64,000 bases of DNA from Flexivirga alba (GTDB taxonomy: Bacteria; Actinomycetota; Actinomycetes; Actinomycetales; Dermatophilaceae): contig NZ_JBHSWH010000001.1 of assembly GCF_042661025.1 (NCBI RefSeq), positions 186,001 to 250,000 of the forward strand, written 5' to 3'. How positions within the stretch are numbered: position 1 is the first letter of the stretch; each line of letters opens with the position of its first letter. Position numbers and translations under genes: made by a program. The notes beneath the pieces are model-generated. The model saw nothing but the letters and a program-made list of their open reading frames with translations. It ran no database searches and was not told where the DNA came from. Of the stretch, positions 44,874 through 54,343 are shown one piece after another.

Positions 44874-46017
44874 CCCTCGAGCGCGTCCGCAGCGATCACG
44901 CCCGCATCTGCCAAGCGTCGTATGTCGGCGTGCGTGTAGCCGAATTCGCCCAGCACGCCAGCGGTTTCGTCCTCCGGTGACGCTTCCGGCAGCTCGGTCG
45001 GCGTCTCGCTGAAGCGCGGCGCAGGCGCCGGATGTCGTATGCCGCCGTGGTCGACATACACCCCCGGGCGATGACGTGTGGATCAGCCGCGGCTTCGTCG
45101 GGGTCGAGCACCGGCACCACACAGGCGTCTCGGCCGGTGAAGGTCTCGACCCACTCGTCACGCATGCGCGAGGTGATGCGGGTCGCGAAGGTGACGCGCA
45201 ACTCCGGCCAGTGCACCTGGTCGTATTGCTCCGCGGGGTCGGCGTCGACACCGAGACCGTCGAGCAGGGTCGCGTAGAACTTCGGCTCGACCGCGGCGAC
45301 CGACAGCCACTTGTCGTCGGCGGTCCGATAAACCCGATAAAACGGCGCACCTCCGTCGAAGAGGTTGCCGCCGGGCGGCTGCTGCCACATCCCGGACGCC
45401 AGCATCGACTGGTGCATGGCGGTCAGCAGCGCGGTGCCGTCGAGGATCGACGCATCGACAACCTGACCCTCCCCCGTCTGCTGTGCCGAGAACAATGCGC
45501 TGAGCACCCCTACGGCCAAAAGCATTCCGCCACCGCCGAAGTCGCCGAGCATGTTCAGCGGCGCGACTGGCCGGCCACCGTCCCCGACCGAGGGAGCGAG
45601 TGCACCGGACAGCGCCAGGTAGCCCAGATCGTGCCCGGCGTCCCCAGCACGCGGTCCGTCCTGGCCCCAGCCGGTCATCCGGCCGTAGACCAGTCGTGGG
45701 TTCACCGCGCGCAGGTCGTCCGGACCGAGGCCGAGCCGCTCGGCGACGCCCGGACGGAAACCTTCGGTGAGCACGTCCGCGCCCCGCACGAGATCCTCCA
45801 CCACTTCGACACCGGCGGGATGCCGGAGATCGAGATGCACGAACCGCCGGCCGCGCAGCAGCACGCGATGCGCCGCGGCCGTCATACCCCCGTCGTTGCC
45901 GAGCCGTCCGACGTTGATCACGTCGGCACCCAGATCGGCCAGCAGCATTCCCGCGAACGGCGCCGGGCCGATCGCCGCGAGCTCCACGACGCGTACGCCG
46001 TCCAATGGACCGGGCAT
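44864..46017 (-). CDS. CaiB/BaiF-family protein, probable alpha-methylacyl-CoA racemase (frameshifted)
   Basis: The protein has about 384 residues when repaired. It starts MPGPLDGVRVVELAAIGPAPFAGMLLADLGADV. AMACR-type catalytic residues are visible: His in AGDAGHDLGYLALSG and Asp in VVDASILDG. YRTADDKWLSVAAVEPKFY is also typical. The frame breaks in the C run at 45061-45065: one more G on the coding strand turns ARGCMST into ARGVYVDHGGIRHPAPAPRF and the normal tail. It interconverts 2-methylacyl-CoA epimers in branched-chain or sterol side-chain oxidation. It is divergent from an SDR/ACAD operon, with a shared operator. Confidence 0.85.
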
Positions 46018-46048
46018 GACGCCTCCAGTTCAGAATCCACTTCCGTGA

Positions 46049-46064
46049 CTAAGCGCTTGCTTAG
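46049..46064. promoter_or_regulatory. Palindromic operator in the divergent racemase/SDR promoter
   Basis: CTAAGCGCTTGCTTAG consists of CTAAGC and GCTTAG around GCTT. It lies between genes starting at 46017 and 46113 and resembles TetR-family operators of fatty-acid genes. No regulator gene is adjacent. Confidence 0.7.
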
Positions 46065-46112
46065 CACTTACTGTAGTGCGGCAGGCCACCGAACATGAGG
46101 AGTCAGCCGCAG

Positions 46113-46859
46113 ATGAACGGCATTTCTGGGAAGACCGCGATCGTCACGGGCGCCAGCCGAGGTATCGGCTACGCGATCGCCGAACGCCTGATCACCGAGG
46201 GCGCGAACGTCGTCATCACGGCCCGCAAGGAGGAGACTCTCGCGGCGGCGACCAAGAACCTGGGCGAGCGCGCCACGTATGTCGCTGGCCGTGCTGATGA
46301 CCCCGATCACCAGGACGCGGTGATCACGAAGGCGCTCGACACCTTCGGCAGCGTCGACCTCCTGGTCAACAACACCGGGATCAATCCGGCCTACGGTCCG
46401 CTGATGGACATCGATCCGGGTGTTGCGCGAAAGATCATGGATGTCAACGTGATTGCCGCGTTGTCGTGGGTGCAGAAGGCGCGCGCAGCGTGGCTGGGTG
46501 AGCACGGTGGCGCGATCGTCAACATCGCGTCCATCGCCGGGTTGCGACCCGCACCCGGCATAGCGATGTATGGCGTCAGCAAGGCCGCGCTCATCCACCT
46601 GACCGAGGAGCTCGCCTTCGAGCTCGGCCCGAAAACCCGCGTCAACGCCGTCGCACCGGCGATCGTGAAGACCGACTTCGCCAAGGCCCTCTACGAAGGA
46701 CGCGAGGAGAAGGTCGCGGCGCCATACGCACTGAAGCGGTTGGGCGTTCCGGACGACATCGGGAGCGTCGTGGCGTTCCTGCTCTCCGATGACGCCGGCT
46801 GGATGACCGGGCAGACCCTGACCGTCGACGGCGGAGTGCTGCTCGCAGGGGGCATCTGA
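46113..46859 (+). CDS. SDR-family oxidoreductase (FabG-like)
   Basis: The protein has about 248 residues. TGASRGIGYAIA is the cofactor motif, NNTGINPAYG the NNAG-like block, then Ser in NIASIAG and YGVSKAA for the catalytic Tyr and Lys. The ATG at 46113 has GAGGAG upstream; an in-frame ATG at 46095 is possible. It probably acts as a 3-hydroxyacyl-CoA dehydrogenase. Its stop overlaps the next start by one base. Confidence 0.85.
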   Translation: MNGISGKTAIVTGASRGIGYAIAERLITEGANVVITARKEETLAAATKNLGERATYVAGRADDPDHQDAVITKALDTFGSVDLLVNNTGINPAYGPLMDIDPGVARKIMDVNVIAALSWVQKARAAWLGEHGGAIVNIASIAGLRPAPGIAMYGVSKAALIHLTEELAFELGPKTRVNAVAPAIVKTDFAKALYEGREEKVAAPYALKRLGVPDDIGSVVAFLLSDDAGWMTGQTLTVDGGVLLAGGI

Positions 46860-47893
46860 TGGCCGACCTGCCGGGCCTGGATCTGCAGGCTTTGCAACGG
46901 TTTCTGGCCGACGCCACGCCCGGATTGCTCGACGGCCGACTGCACGCGGAGATGGTTGTCGGCGGCAAGTCGAACCTCACCTACGTCGTCTCCGATGGAA
47001 CGCGCGAGGTCGTCGTCCGCCGCCCTCCCCTCGGCCACGTGCTCGCCACCGCCCACGACATGACCCGCGAACACCGGGTCATGGCGGCACTGGCCGAGAC
47101 CCCCGTCCCCGTCCCCCGGATGTATGCCGCAAGCACCGACACCGACGTGATCGGCGCCCCGTTCTACGTGATGGAGCGGGTGACCGGCACCCCCTATCGG
47201 ACCGCCGAGGAGCTGAATCTACTTGGCCCACAGCGGGTTCGGGCGACCGCGGATGCCGTGACCGACACGTTGGTCGAGCTGCACGCCGTGCGACCGGATG
47301 ACGTCGGCTTGTCCGACTTCGGGAAGCCGGACGGCTATCTGGAACGCCAGGTCCACCGCTGGCGCCGTCAGATGGAGGCCTCGAAGTCGCGCGAGCTGGC
47401 CGGCGAGGAAGAGCTGCACCAGCGACTCGCCACCGCCATACCCGAGTCCAGCGGTGCGACGATCGTGCACGGTGACTACCGCATGGACAACACCCTGATC
47501 GACGACGCGGACCACGTGGCCGCCGTACTCGACTGGGAAATGGCCACATTGGGCGATCCACTCGCCGACGTGGCGCTGATGCTCGTCTACCAGGCACTCG
47601 CCGACGTCGCGCCCGGTGCCGTGTCTACTGTGTCCCGCGCAACCGGGCATCCGACGCGCGCCGACATCGTGCAGCGCTACAGCGAGCGGTCCGGCCGTGA
47701 CGTCAGTCATTTGGCGTTCCACGAGGCACTCGCCTACTACAAACTCGCCGCCATCCTGGAGGGCATCTACTTCAGATATCAGCACGGGCAGACGGTCGGC
47801 GCCGGATTCGAGGACATCGGAGCCTCGACAGAGCCGCTGCTGGCTGCCGGGCTTGCCGTCATACGCAACTATCACGCCGTACCGAAGGGCTGA
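46859..47893 (+). CDS. Phosphotransferase-family protein (ACAD10/11 N-terminal domain-like)
   Basis: This 344-residue protein has an aminoglycoside-phosphotransferase fold. GGKSNLTYVVSD is the nucleotide loop, then catalytic IVHGDYRMDNTLI and VLDWEMATLGDPLADV as the metal site. In mammals this kinase domain is fused to an acyl-CoA dehydrogenase in ACAD10/11, which phosphorylates 4-hydroxyacyl-CoAs. Here an acyl-CoA dehydrogenase gene follows within 8 bp, so the same pathway is a good guess. Confidence 0.85.
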   Translation: MADLPGLDLQALQRFLADATPGLLDGRLHAEMVVGGKSNLTYVVSDGTREVVVRRPPLGHVLATAHDMTREHRVMAALAETPVPVPRMYAASTDTDVIGAPFYVMERVTGTPYRTAEELNLLGPQRVRATADAVTDTLVELHAVRPDDVGLSDFGKPDGYLERQVHRWRRQMEASKSRELAGEEELHQRLATAIPESSGATIVHGDYRMDNTLIDDADHVAAVLDWEMATLGDPLADVALMLVYQALADVAPGAVSTVSRATGHPTRADIVQRYSERSGRDVSHLAFHEALAYYKLAAILEGIYFRYQHGQTVGAGFEDIGASTEPLLAAGLAVIRNYHAVPKG

Positions 47894-47900
47894 CGCAGCA

Positions 47901-49122
47901 ATGGATTTCGAGTTCGACGCACAGACAACGGACCTACAACAGCGCGTCCGCAAGTTCCTCGATGACGAGGTGACCCCGGCCGAGCCGGCCTTCGAGCAGC
48001 AACTGGCCGAGTCCGAGGACCCTGGGCGTGGAGTCGGATGCCGGTGCTGCACGAACTGCGGGACAAGGCCAAGTCGCAGGGCCTGTGGAATCTCTTCCTG
48101 CCCGGCGACAACGGTGCCGGGCTGACCAACCTGCAGTACGCCCCGCTCGCGGAGATCACCGGACGCTCCTTCCTCGCGCCGGCCGCCCTCAACTGCTCGG
48201 CGCCCGACACCGGCAACATGGAAGTGTTGAACGAATTCGGCACTCCCGAGCAGCAGGAGCAATGGCTGAAACCGTTGCTACGCGGGGAGATTCGCTCGTC
48301 GTTCGCGATGACCGAGCCCGACGTTGCCTCCTCGGATGCCACCAATATCGCCACCCGCATCGAGCGCGACGGCGACGAGTACGTCCTCAACGGCCGCAAG
48401 TGGTGGATCACCGGTGCGATGAACCCGGACGCGAAGATCTTCATCGTCATGGGCAAGACCGACCCGAGCGCCGAGCGGCACCGCCAGCAGTCGCAGATCC
48501 TGGTGCCGCGGGACACCCCGGTCTTGTTGTGAAGCGTGGCATGGAGGTCTTCGGGTATGACGACCACGACCACGGCGGCCACGCCGAGCTGGAATTCCAC
48601 GACGTCCGTGTCCCGGCGAGCAACCTCATCGCCGGTGAGGGACAGGGCTTCGCGATCGCCCAGGCACGTCTCGGCCCCGGGCGCATCCATCACTGCATGC
48701 GGTCGATCGGCTTGGCAGAGAAGGCGATCGAGCTGATGTGTGCCCGGGCTGAAGCGCGCGTCGCCTTCGGCAAGCCGCTGTCGGAGCAGGGCGTCATACG
48801 CGATTGGATTGCGCAGTCGCGGGTGCGTATCGAGCAGTTACGGCTCCTGGTGCTCAAGACCGCCTGGCTGATGGACACGGTCGGCAACAAGGGCGCTCAC
48901 ACGGAGATCCAGGCGATCAAGATCGCGACGCCCGAGACGGTGCAGTGGATCCTCGACAAGGCGATCCAGGTGTATGGCGCAGGCGGCCTCTCCCAGGACT
49001 TCCCGCTCGCTCGTGCGTATGCCGGGATCCGCACGCTGCGCTTCGCCGACGGCCCGGACGAGGTGCACAAGGCGTCGCTGGCCCGCAACGAGCTACGACG
49101 TCAGGCCGAAGCCCGGGGCTAG
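47901..49122 (+). CDS. Acyl-CoA dehydrogenase, ACAD10/11-like (two frameshifts)
   Basis: The protein has about 407 residues when repaired. The N-terminal helical part (FEFDAQTTDLQQRVRKFLDDEVTP) is in one frame. A missing base at about 48020 leads to DPWAWSRMPVLHELRDKAKSQG. The middle holds FAMTEPDVASSDATN and VLNGRKWWITGA. A second missing base in the C run at 48516-48519 leads to GLVVKRGMEVFGYDDHDHGG and the C-terminal domain (GLAEKAIELMCARAEARVAFGKPL, VYGAGGLSQDFPLARAYAG). FAD enzyme acting on acyl-CoA, coupled to the kinase-like gene upstream. Confidence 0.85.
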
Positions 49123-49123
49123 C

Positions 49124-49417
49124 TCACTCGGTGTCGAAGCCGAGGCGCCGTGCGGTGCGCTGGCGCATCCGGCCGGCCCGCAGCCGCTGCAGCCGCTTGA
49201 CCAGCATCGGGTCGTAGCGGAGCGCGGCGGGAGTGTCGATGGTGGCGTTGAGCACCTGGTAGTAGCGGGTAGAACTCATGTTGAACGTCTCGCGGATCGC
49301 CTGCTCCTTCGCGCCCTGGAGTTTCCACCAGTTGCGCTCGAACGCCAGGATCGCTGCGTCACGCTCGCTCAGTTCGCCGTCAGTCGACGGCATCACCTGC
49401 TGCTCCGCTGCGCTCAT
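49124..49417 (-). CDS. DUF3263 protein
   Basis: This small protein of about 97 residues has the helix-turn-helix-like core LSERDAAILAFERNWWKLQGAKEQAIRETFNMSSTRYYQVLNA, found only in actinobacteria. The ATG at 49417 is chosen for its AAAGGA upstream. It probably binds DNA; the role is unknown. It is convergent with the acyl-CoA dehydrogenase gene. Confidence 0.8.
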   Translation of the reverse strand: MSAAEQQVMPSTDGELSERDAAILAFERNWWKLQGAKEQAIRETFNMSSTRYYQVLNATIDTPAALRYDPMLVKRLQRLRAGRMRQRTARRLGFDTE

Positions 49418-49548
49418 GGATGCGGTCCTTTCACTCGTGAGCCGATGTCCGTTCACGATGATAGGCGGTAAATCACATCGATGTCATTCCGGCAAGCACC
49501 CGGCGCGGCATGTCGTGACGCGTGTGACTGGAGTTACCGAAGTGAGAT

Positions 49549-50907
49549 CTACGCCATCGAGTCGAGGATCGCAGCGATGTCATCGGTGGTGGTGTTCGGG
49601 TTGACGATCGCGAACCGCGCGATGGTCTCGCCGGCGTGTGAGCTCGGCACGACGAACGCCTCCTGGCGCTGCAGCAACCCGTCAGACCATTGCTGATAAT
49701 CCCGCGGGGTCCACCCGACCCGACGGAACGCCACCACGGACAGGTCCGGCTCACGAACCAACTCGACGTAGGGCCGCTCGTTGATCTGCGCGGCAGCGAA
49801 CCGCGCAACCTCGAGCGTCTGCTCGATGGCCGCCGTGTAGGCATCAGTGCCGTTGGCGACGAGTGAGAACCAGAAGGGCAGGCCGCGCGCCCGGCGAGTC
49901 AGCCCGATCGAGTAGTCCGTCGGGTTCCAGTCGGGCGTTTCGTTCAGGACATCGAGGTATGACGCGTGCTGCGTGTGCGCGGCCCGCGCCAGCGACGGCT
50001 CGCGGTAGAGCAGGGCGCAGCAGTCGAACGGGGCGAAGAGCCACTTGTGCGGGTCGACAATGAACGAGTCGCACTGCTCGACGCCCTTGTAGCGGTCGCG
50101 AACGCTCGGCGCGGCGAGACCGGCCCCGCCATACGCGCCATCGACGTGGAACCAGATGCCGAACTCCTTGCACACGGCGGCCACCGACTCCAGGTCGTCG
50201 ATCACGCCGAGGTTCGTGGTGCCGGCCGTCGCGACGACCGCGAAGAACGTCTCGGGGCCTTCCCGCAGCAGCACCTCGCGCAGCGCGTCGCCGGTCAACC
50301 GCAGTTGGTCGTCGAGCGGCACCGGCATCAGCTCGGCATCCATGACCTCGCACGCGGACGCGATCGACGAGTGCGATCCGGCGGTCGCCGCCACTCGGAA
50401 CGGCCTCGCGTCGTCGCGAGTTCGCGCGGCGTTCGCTCGCGCCGTCGCACGAGCAGCGACCAGGGCCGAGAGGTTGCCGATCGTCCCGCCCTGGACGAAT
50501 CCGCCGCCGGCTCCCTCGGGCAGTCCGGCGAGATCCGCGATCCAGCGCAGCGCCTGGTTCTCGGCATACACCGCGCCGGCGCCTTCGAGCCAGGAGCCGG
50601 CGTAGATGGACGATGCACCGACCACGAGGTCGAACATCGCCGCCTCACGGGTGGGTGCGCACGGGATGAACGACAGGTATCGCGGGTGGTCGATCGACAG
50701 ACAGGCCAGCGCGAGCTCGTCCTCGAAGAGCCGGAGCGCCGCCTGGCCACCGATGCCATCAGCCGAGATCGCTTCGCCGGCAACGGCGTCCAGCTCCTCG
50801 ACGGTTCGGCTGAAGTCCAGGGGTACGGGATCCAACGAGAGCCGCTCGGCGGCATACTTCAGGATCGCCCGGCCCAGGTCTGCGGTGTCTTCGGTAAAAC
50901 GGTGCAC
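49549..50907 (-). CDS. Group II PLP-dependent decarboxylase (aromatic amino acid type)
   Basis: This 452-residue fold-type I enzyme has PRYLSFIPCAPTREAAMFD, GGFVQGGTIGNLSALVAAR, GTTNLGVIDDLE, FHVDGAYGG and the PLP lysine in FIVDPHKWLFAPFDC. This is the pattern of aromatic-L-amino-acid and glutamate decarboxylases. The substrate is not set by the sequence; no biosynthetic partners adjoin it. It is divergent from the uracil-DNA glycosylase gene. Confidence 0.87.
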   Translation of the reverse strand: MHRFTEDTADLGRAILKYAAERLSLDPVPLDFSRTVEELDAVAGEAISADGIGGQAALRLFEDELALACLSIDHPRYLSFIPCAPTREAAMFDLVVGASSIYAGSWLEGAGAVYAENQALRWIADLAGLPEGAGGGFVQGGTIGNLSALVAARATARANAARTRDDARPFRVAATAGSHSSIASACEVMDAELMPVPLDDQLRLTGDALREVLLREGPETFFAVVATAGTTNLGVIDDLESVAAVCKEFGIWFHVDGAYGGAGLAAPSVRDRYKGVEQCDSFIVDPHKWLFAPFDCCALLYREPSLARAAHTQHASYLDVLNETPDWNPTDYSIGLTRRARGLPFWFSLVANGTDAYTAAIEQTLEVARFAAAQINERPYVELVREPDLSVVAFRRVGWTPRDYQQWSDGLLQRQEAFVVPSSHAGETIARFAIVNPNTTTDDIAAILDSMA

Positions 50908-50963
50908 CCGCAGAGTCTATGGGCCGAGCCGGCCCTCTCGCTCCGTCCGGTTAGGTTGTCGGT

Positions 50964-51637
50964 ATGACGGTCCGACCCCTCGACGAGCTGGTCCATGAGT
51001 CCTGGTTGCCGGTCCTGGAACCGGTGGCCGACAAGGTGTCCGAGTGCGGCGAATTCCTCCGCGCGGAGATCGCTGCCGGCCGCGGCTACCTACCCAGCGG
51101 CGACAAGGTGTTGCGCGCATTCGAGCGACCTCTGGACGACGTGCGCGTCCTCATCGTCGGCCAGGATCCCTACCCGACACCGGGCGACGCCGTCGGATTG
51201 TCGTTCTCGGTGTCGCCCGAGCGCCCGGTGCCGGCGAGCCTGCGCAACATCTACCAGGAACTGACCAGCGACATCGGCTGCCCACCGCCGAGCAACGGTG
51301 ACCTCTCGCCGTGGGTGGACCAGGGGTGCTGCTGCTCAACCGAGTGCTCACGGTGCGTCCCGGCGACAGCAACAGCCATCACGACATCGGCTGGGAGCAC
51401 GTCACCGCCGCTGCGATCGCCGGGCTGGTGACGCGTGGCGGGCCACTGGTCGCGATCCTCTGGGGCAGCAAGGCACGGGCGCTCGGCAGCCATCTCGGCC
51501 AGGTGCCGTTCGTGACGAGTGCGCACCCATCGCCGCTGTCGGCGTACCGGGGCTTCTTCGGCTCCCGGCCGTTCAGTCAGGCCAATAAGTTGCTCACCGA
51601 CCAAGGTGCCGACCCGATCGATTGGAGTTTGCCGTGA
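50964..51637 (+). CDS. ung: Uracil-DNA glycosylase, family 1 (frameshifted)
   Basis: The protein has about 225 residues when repaired. The catalytic motif is VLIVGQDPYPTPGDAVGLSFSV, and the leucine-loop motif is AHPSPLSAYRGFFGSRPFSQAN. After WVDQG the frame changes in the GGGG at 51324-51327; one more G gives VLLLNRVLTVRPGDSNSHHDIGWE. It removes uracil from DNA in base excision repair. The stop overlaps the hydrolase start (GTGA). Confidence 0.9.
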
Positions 51638-52455
51638 GCCCTCAGCCGCGTCGCTGGCAGCGCTATGTCGCCATCGGCGACTCGTTCACCGAGGGAATGG
51701 TGGACGAGTCCACCACCGAGCCGGGGACGTATGCCGGCTGGGCCGATCGGCTGGCCGCCGCATTTGCCGCCGAAAATGCAACAACATCAACCACATTCGG
51801 CTACGCGAACCTCGCCATTCGCGGCAAGCTGCTCGCCGACGTCAGCGGTCCGCAGACCGATGCGGCGTTGGAGTTGCAGCCCGATCTGGTCAGCATCGTC
51901 GCCGGTGGCAACGACTGCCTGCGCCCGAAGGCCGATCTCGACGCGTTGGCCGACGAGCTGGAAGGCGCCGTCGAACGCATCCGAGCAACCGGCGCCGATG
52001 TGCTGATGGCCACCAGTTGTGATCCGACCTGGGCGCCCTTCCTGAAGGTGATCGGGCGCCGGGTCGCCATACACAGCCTGAATGTGTGGGGCATCGCGCA
52101 GCGACACGGTGCGTTCGTCCTCGACACGTGGACCCTGCGTGCGTTGCGCGACGTGCGCATGTGGGGTCCGGACCGGTTGCACCTGTCGACGCTCGGGCAT
52201 CAGCGGGTCGCCGAGCAGGCGGCGTGGACGCTCGGCCTACGCGAGGGCGAGCGCGACTGGACCGTGCCGCTGGCACCCGCGCCGCCGCTCTCCCGCTTTG
52301 AGTCCGCGCAGGCGCACGCCGCCTGGGCTCGCACCCATCTCGCACCGTGGGTGGAGCGACGGATCAAGCACGAGAGCTCCGGCGACAACCGCGCCGCGAA
52401 AAGGCCTGAGCTGCAGACGGTTTCGGTCGACGAGCTCACGCCGATCGACAACTGA
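51634..52455 (+). CDS. SGNH/GDSL-family hydrolase
   Basis: This 273-residue protein has block I YVAIGDSFTEGMVD with the catalytic Ser, block II ANLAIRG, block III GGNDCLR and block V GPDRLHLSTLGHQRVAE with Asp and His. There is no signal peptide, so it is intracellular. The GTG at 51634 follows GGAG and overlaps the ung stop. It is probably an esterase or lipase; the substrate is unknown. Confidence 0.87.
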   Translation: MSPQPRRWQRYVAIGDSFTEGMVDESTTEPGTYAGWADRLAAAFAAENATTSTTFGYANLAIRGKLLADVSGPQTDAALELQPDLVSIVAGGNDCLRPKADLDALADELEGAVERIRATGADVLMATSCDPTWAPFLKVIGRRVAIHSLNVWGIAQRHGAFVLDTWTLRALRDVRMWGPDRLHLSTLGHQRVAEQAAWTLGLREGERDWTVPLAPAPPLSRFESAQAHAAWARTHLAPWVERRIKHESSGDNRAAKRPELQTVSVDELTPIDN

Positions 52456-52466
52456 CCGCCCCTCCC

Positions 52467-52566
52467 CTCGCCGAGAGGACACGAACTGATCGACAGGACA
52501 CGAAAAAGGCCGCTGATCGGCCGCCTTTTCGTGTCCTGTCAGTGTGTTTGGTGTCCTCTCGGCGAG
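52467..52566. terminator. Long two-tiered hairpin between convergent genes (element A)
   Basis: The 100-bp region is an imperfect palindrome. The outer ends CTCGCCGAGAGGACAC pair with GTGTCCTCTCGGCGAG. The inner GACAGGACACGAAAA pairs with TTTTCGTGTCCTGTC, and GGCCG/CGGCC closes the centre. It lies between the ends of the SGNH gene and the aldolase gene and has T-rich flanks on both strands, so it is a bidirectional terminator. Confidence 0.85.
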
Positions 52567-52571
52567 GAGGT

Positions 52572-53642
52572 TCAGGCAGTGAGCTCCGCGCGGACTGCCG
52601 CGATGAAGGCGTCGACGTCGGCCTCTGTGGTGTCGAACGAGCACATCCAGCGGACCTGGCCGGTGGCCTCGTCCCAGAAGTAGAACCGGAACTTCTCCAT
52701 CAGCCGCTCCGACACCTCGGTCGGCAGGATCGGGAAGACGCCGTTGGCCTGCACGGGCAGCGGCACGCTCAGACCCGGCAAGCCGCGCACACCCTCGACC
52801 AGCCGCTGCGCCATGGCGTTGGCGTGCCCGGCGTTGCGCAGGTAGAGGTCGTCGGACAGCAACGCGATCAGCTGGGCGGAGACGAAGCGCATCTTCGAGG
52901 CCAGTTGCATCGACTGCTTGCGCAGGAACTTCATGCCGTCGACGACGTCCGGGGTGAGCACCAGCACTGCTTCACCGACCATCAGGCCGTTCTTGGTGCC
53001 GCCGAAGGACACGATGTCGACACCGGTGTCGGTGATCATCTCCTGGAACGAAACCCCAAGACTGGCAGCGGCATTCGACAACCGGGAGCCGTCGACGTGC
53101 AGCACCATGTCGTTCGCATGTGCGTGCTCGACGATCGCCCGGATCTCGTCAACGGTGTATGCCGTGCCCAGCTCGGTCGTCTGCGTGATCGACACGACCC
53201 GCGGCTGTGCGTGGTGCTCGTCACCCCGTCCGAGCGACACGGTCGCGATCAGCTCCGGCGTGAGCTTGCCGTCCCGCGTCGGGACGACCATCAGCTTCAG
53301 TCCGCCCATCCGCTCCGGCGCTGCACACTCGTCGACATGGATGTGCGCCGTGCTGGTGCAGATCACTGCCTCCCAACGCTTCGTGACCGACTGCAACGCA
53401 ACGAGATTCGCGCCAGTGCCGTTGAAGACGGGGAACGCTTCCACACCGGGACCGAAGTGCTGCGCGAAGACTTCCTGCAAGTGCTCGGTGTAGACGTCCT
53501 CGCCATACGAGACCTGGTGCCCGCCGTTCGCGCGGACGATCGCCGCCAGGATCTCCGGGTGGACCCCGGAGTAGTTGTCACTGGCGAATCCACGAACGCT
53601 CGGATCGTGCAGGGGCTTGGGGAAAGTCTGGGTGTCGCTCAC
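52572..53642 (-). CDS. Threonine aldolase-family PLP enzyme
   Basis: This 356-residue fold-type I enzyme has RGFASDNYSGVHPEILAAI at the start, VFNGTGANLVAL, THIHVDE-like STAHIHVDECAAPERMGG, LHVDGSRLSNAAASLG and the PLP lysine in VSFGGTKNGLM. The family cleaves beta-hydroxy amino acids, including threonine to glycine and acetaldehyde. It is the last gene of a three-gene unit with an SDR and a DUF6421 gene, all with ATGA overlaps. Confidence 0.87.
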   Translation of the reverse strand: MSDTQTFPKPLHDPSVRGFASDNYSGVHPEILAAIVRANGGHQVSYGEDVYTEHLQEVFAQHFGPGVEAFPVFNGTGANLVALQSVTKRWEAVICTSTAHIHVDECAAPERMGGLKLMVVPTRDGKLTPELIATVSLGRGDEHHAQPRVVSITQTTELGTAYTVDEIRAIVEHAHANDMVLHVDGSRLSNAAASLGVSFQEMITDTGVDIVSFGGTKNGLMVGEAVLVLTPDVVDGMKFLRKQSMQLASKMRFVSAQLIALLSDDLYLRNAGHANAMAQRLVEGVRGLPGLSVPLPVQANGVFPILPTEVSERLMEKFRFYFWDEATGQVRWMCSFDTTEADVDAFIAAVRAELTA

Positions 53643-54343
53643 CGGGTAATCGTCTCAATCGCGCCGTTGACCTCAGCGGCGGGCCGCGCGTAGAGGCCGA
53701 CCAGCCAGTCGGCGATATCGTCGACCAAGGTGAATTTCTTGTATCCGTCGGGCTTCTCGGCCTGCATCTGCGGCGTCACCAGCGCCATGATCCGCCCGAT
53801 GGACGCCGCAGCGTCGGACTCCTTGTAGGAGTCGGCAACTGCGCGCAGCCACATCTCCGCGCCGGCCTTCGCGGTCAGGTATGCCGCGTTCGTCGCCCGC
53901 GGCTTGTCCAGGCCGGTCGACGAGATGATCGCGATCCGGCCGTGCGGGGACGCCAGGATCGGGTCGTGCAGCGCCCTCGTCGCGTGCTGCAGCGTGCGAA
54001 TCAGACTGGCCTCCAACACGTCCCAGTCGGCCAGGTCACCTTCGACGATGCCCTTGCCGCCGCGCCAGCCACCGACCAGATGCATCAAACCGTCGACGCG
54101 GCCGTGCTCGGTGACCAGCGCCTGCGCCCACTCCTTGGTCGCAGTGTCGTCCGAGAGGTCCACGACCGAGGCGACGATGCGCTCTGGGTCGAGCGCGACG
54201 ACGTCGGCGAGCCGGTCTGCGTTGCGACCGGCCGCGATCACCGTGGCGCCCGCCGCGGCGAACGCCGCAGCGGTCGGCTTGCCTTGATCTCCGGCGGCGC
54301 CGGCGACGACGATGACGGATCCTGTGAGATCAGTGGCGCTCAT
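53639..54343 (-). CDS. SDR-family oxidoreductase in the DUF6421 unit
   Basis: This 234-residue Rossmann protein has VVAGAAGDQGKPTAAAFAAA in place of the usual TGxxxGxG. The catalytic Ser is in IAIISSTGLD, and the Tyr/Lys in NAAYLTAKAGAEMWLRAVAD. Start and stop both overlap neighbours by 4 bp (ATGA), so the three proteins are made together. Confidence 0.85.
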   Translation of the reverse strand: MSATDLTGSVIVVAGAAGDQGKPTAAAFAAAGATVIAAGRNADRLADVVALDPERIVASVVDLSDDTATKEWAQALVTEHGRVDGLMHLVGGWRGGKGIVEGDLADWDVLEASLIRTLQHATRALHDPILASPHGRIAIISSTGLDKPRATNAAYLTAKAGAEMWLRAVADSYKESDAAASIGRIMALVTPQMQAEKPDGYKKFTLVDDIADWLVGLYARPAAEVNGAIETITR

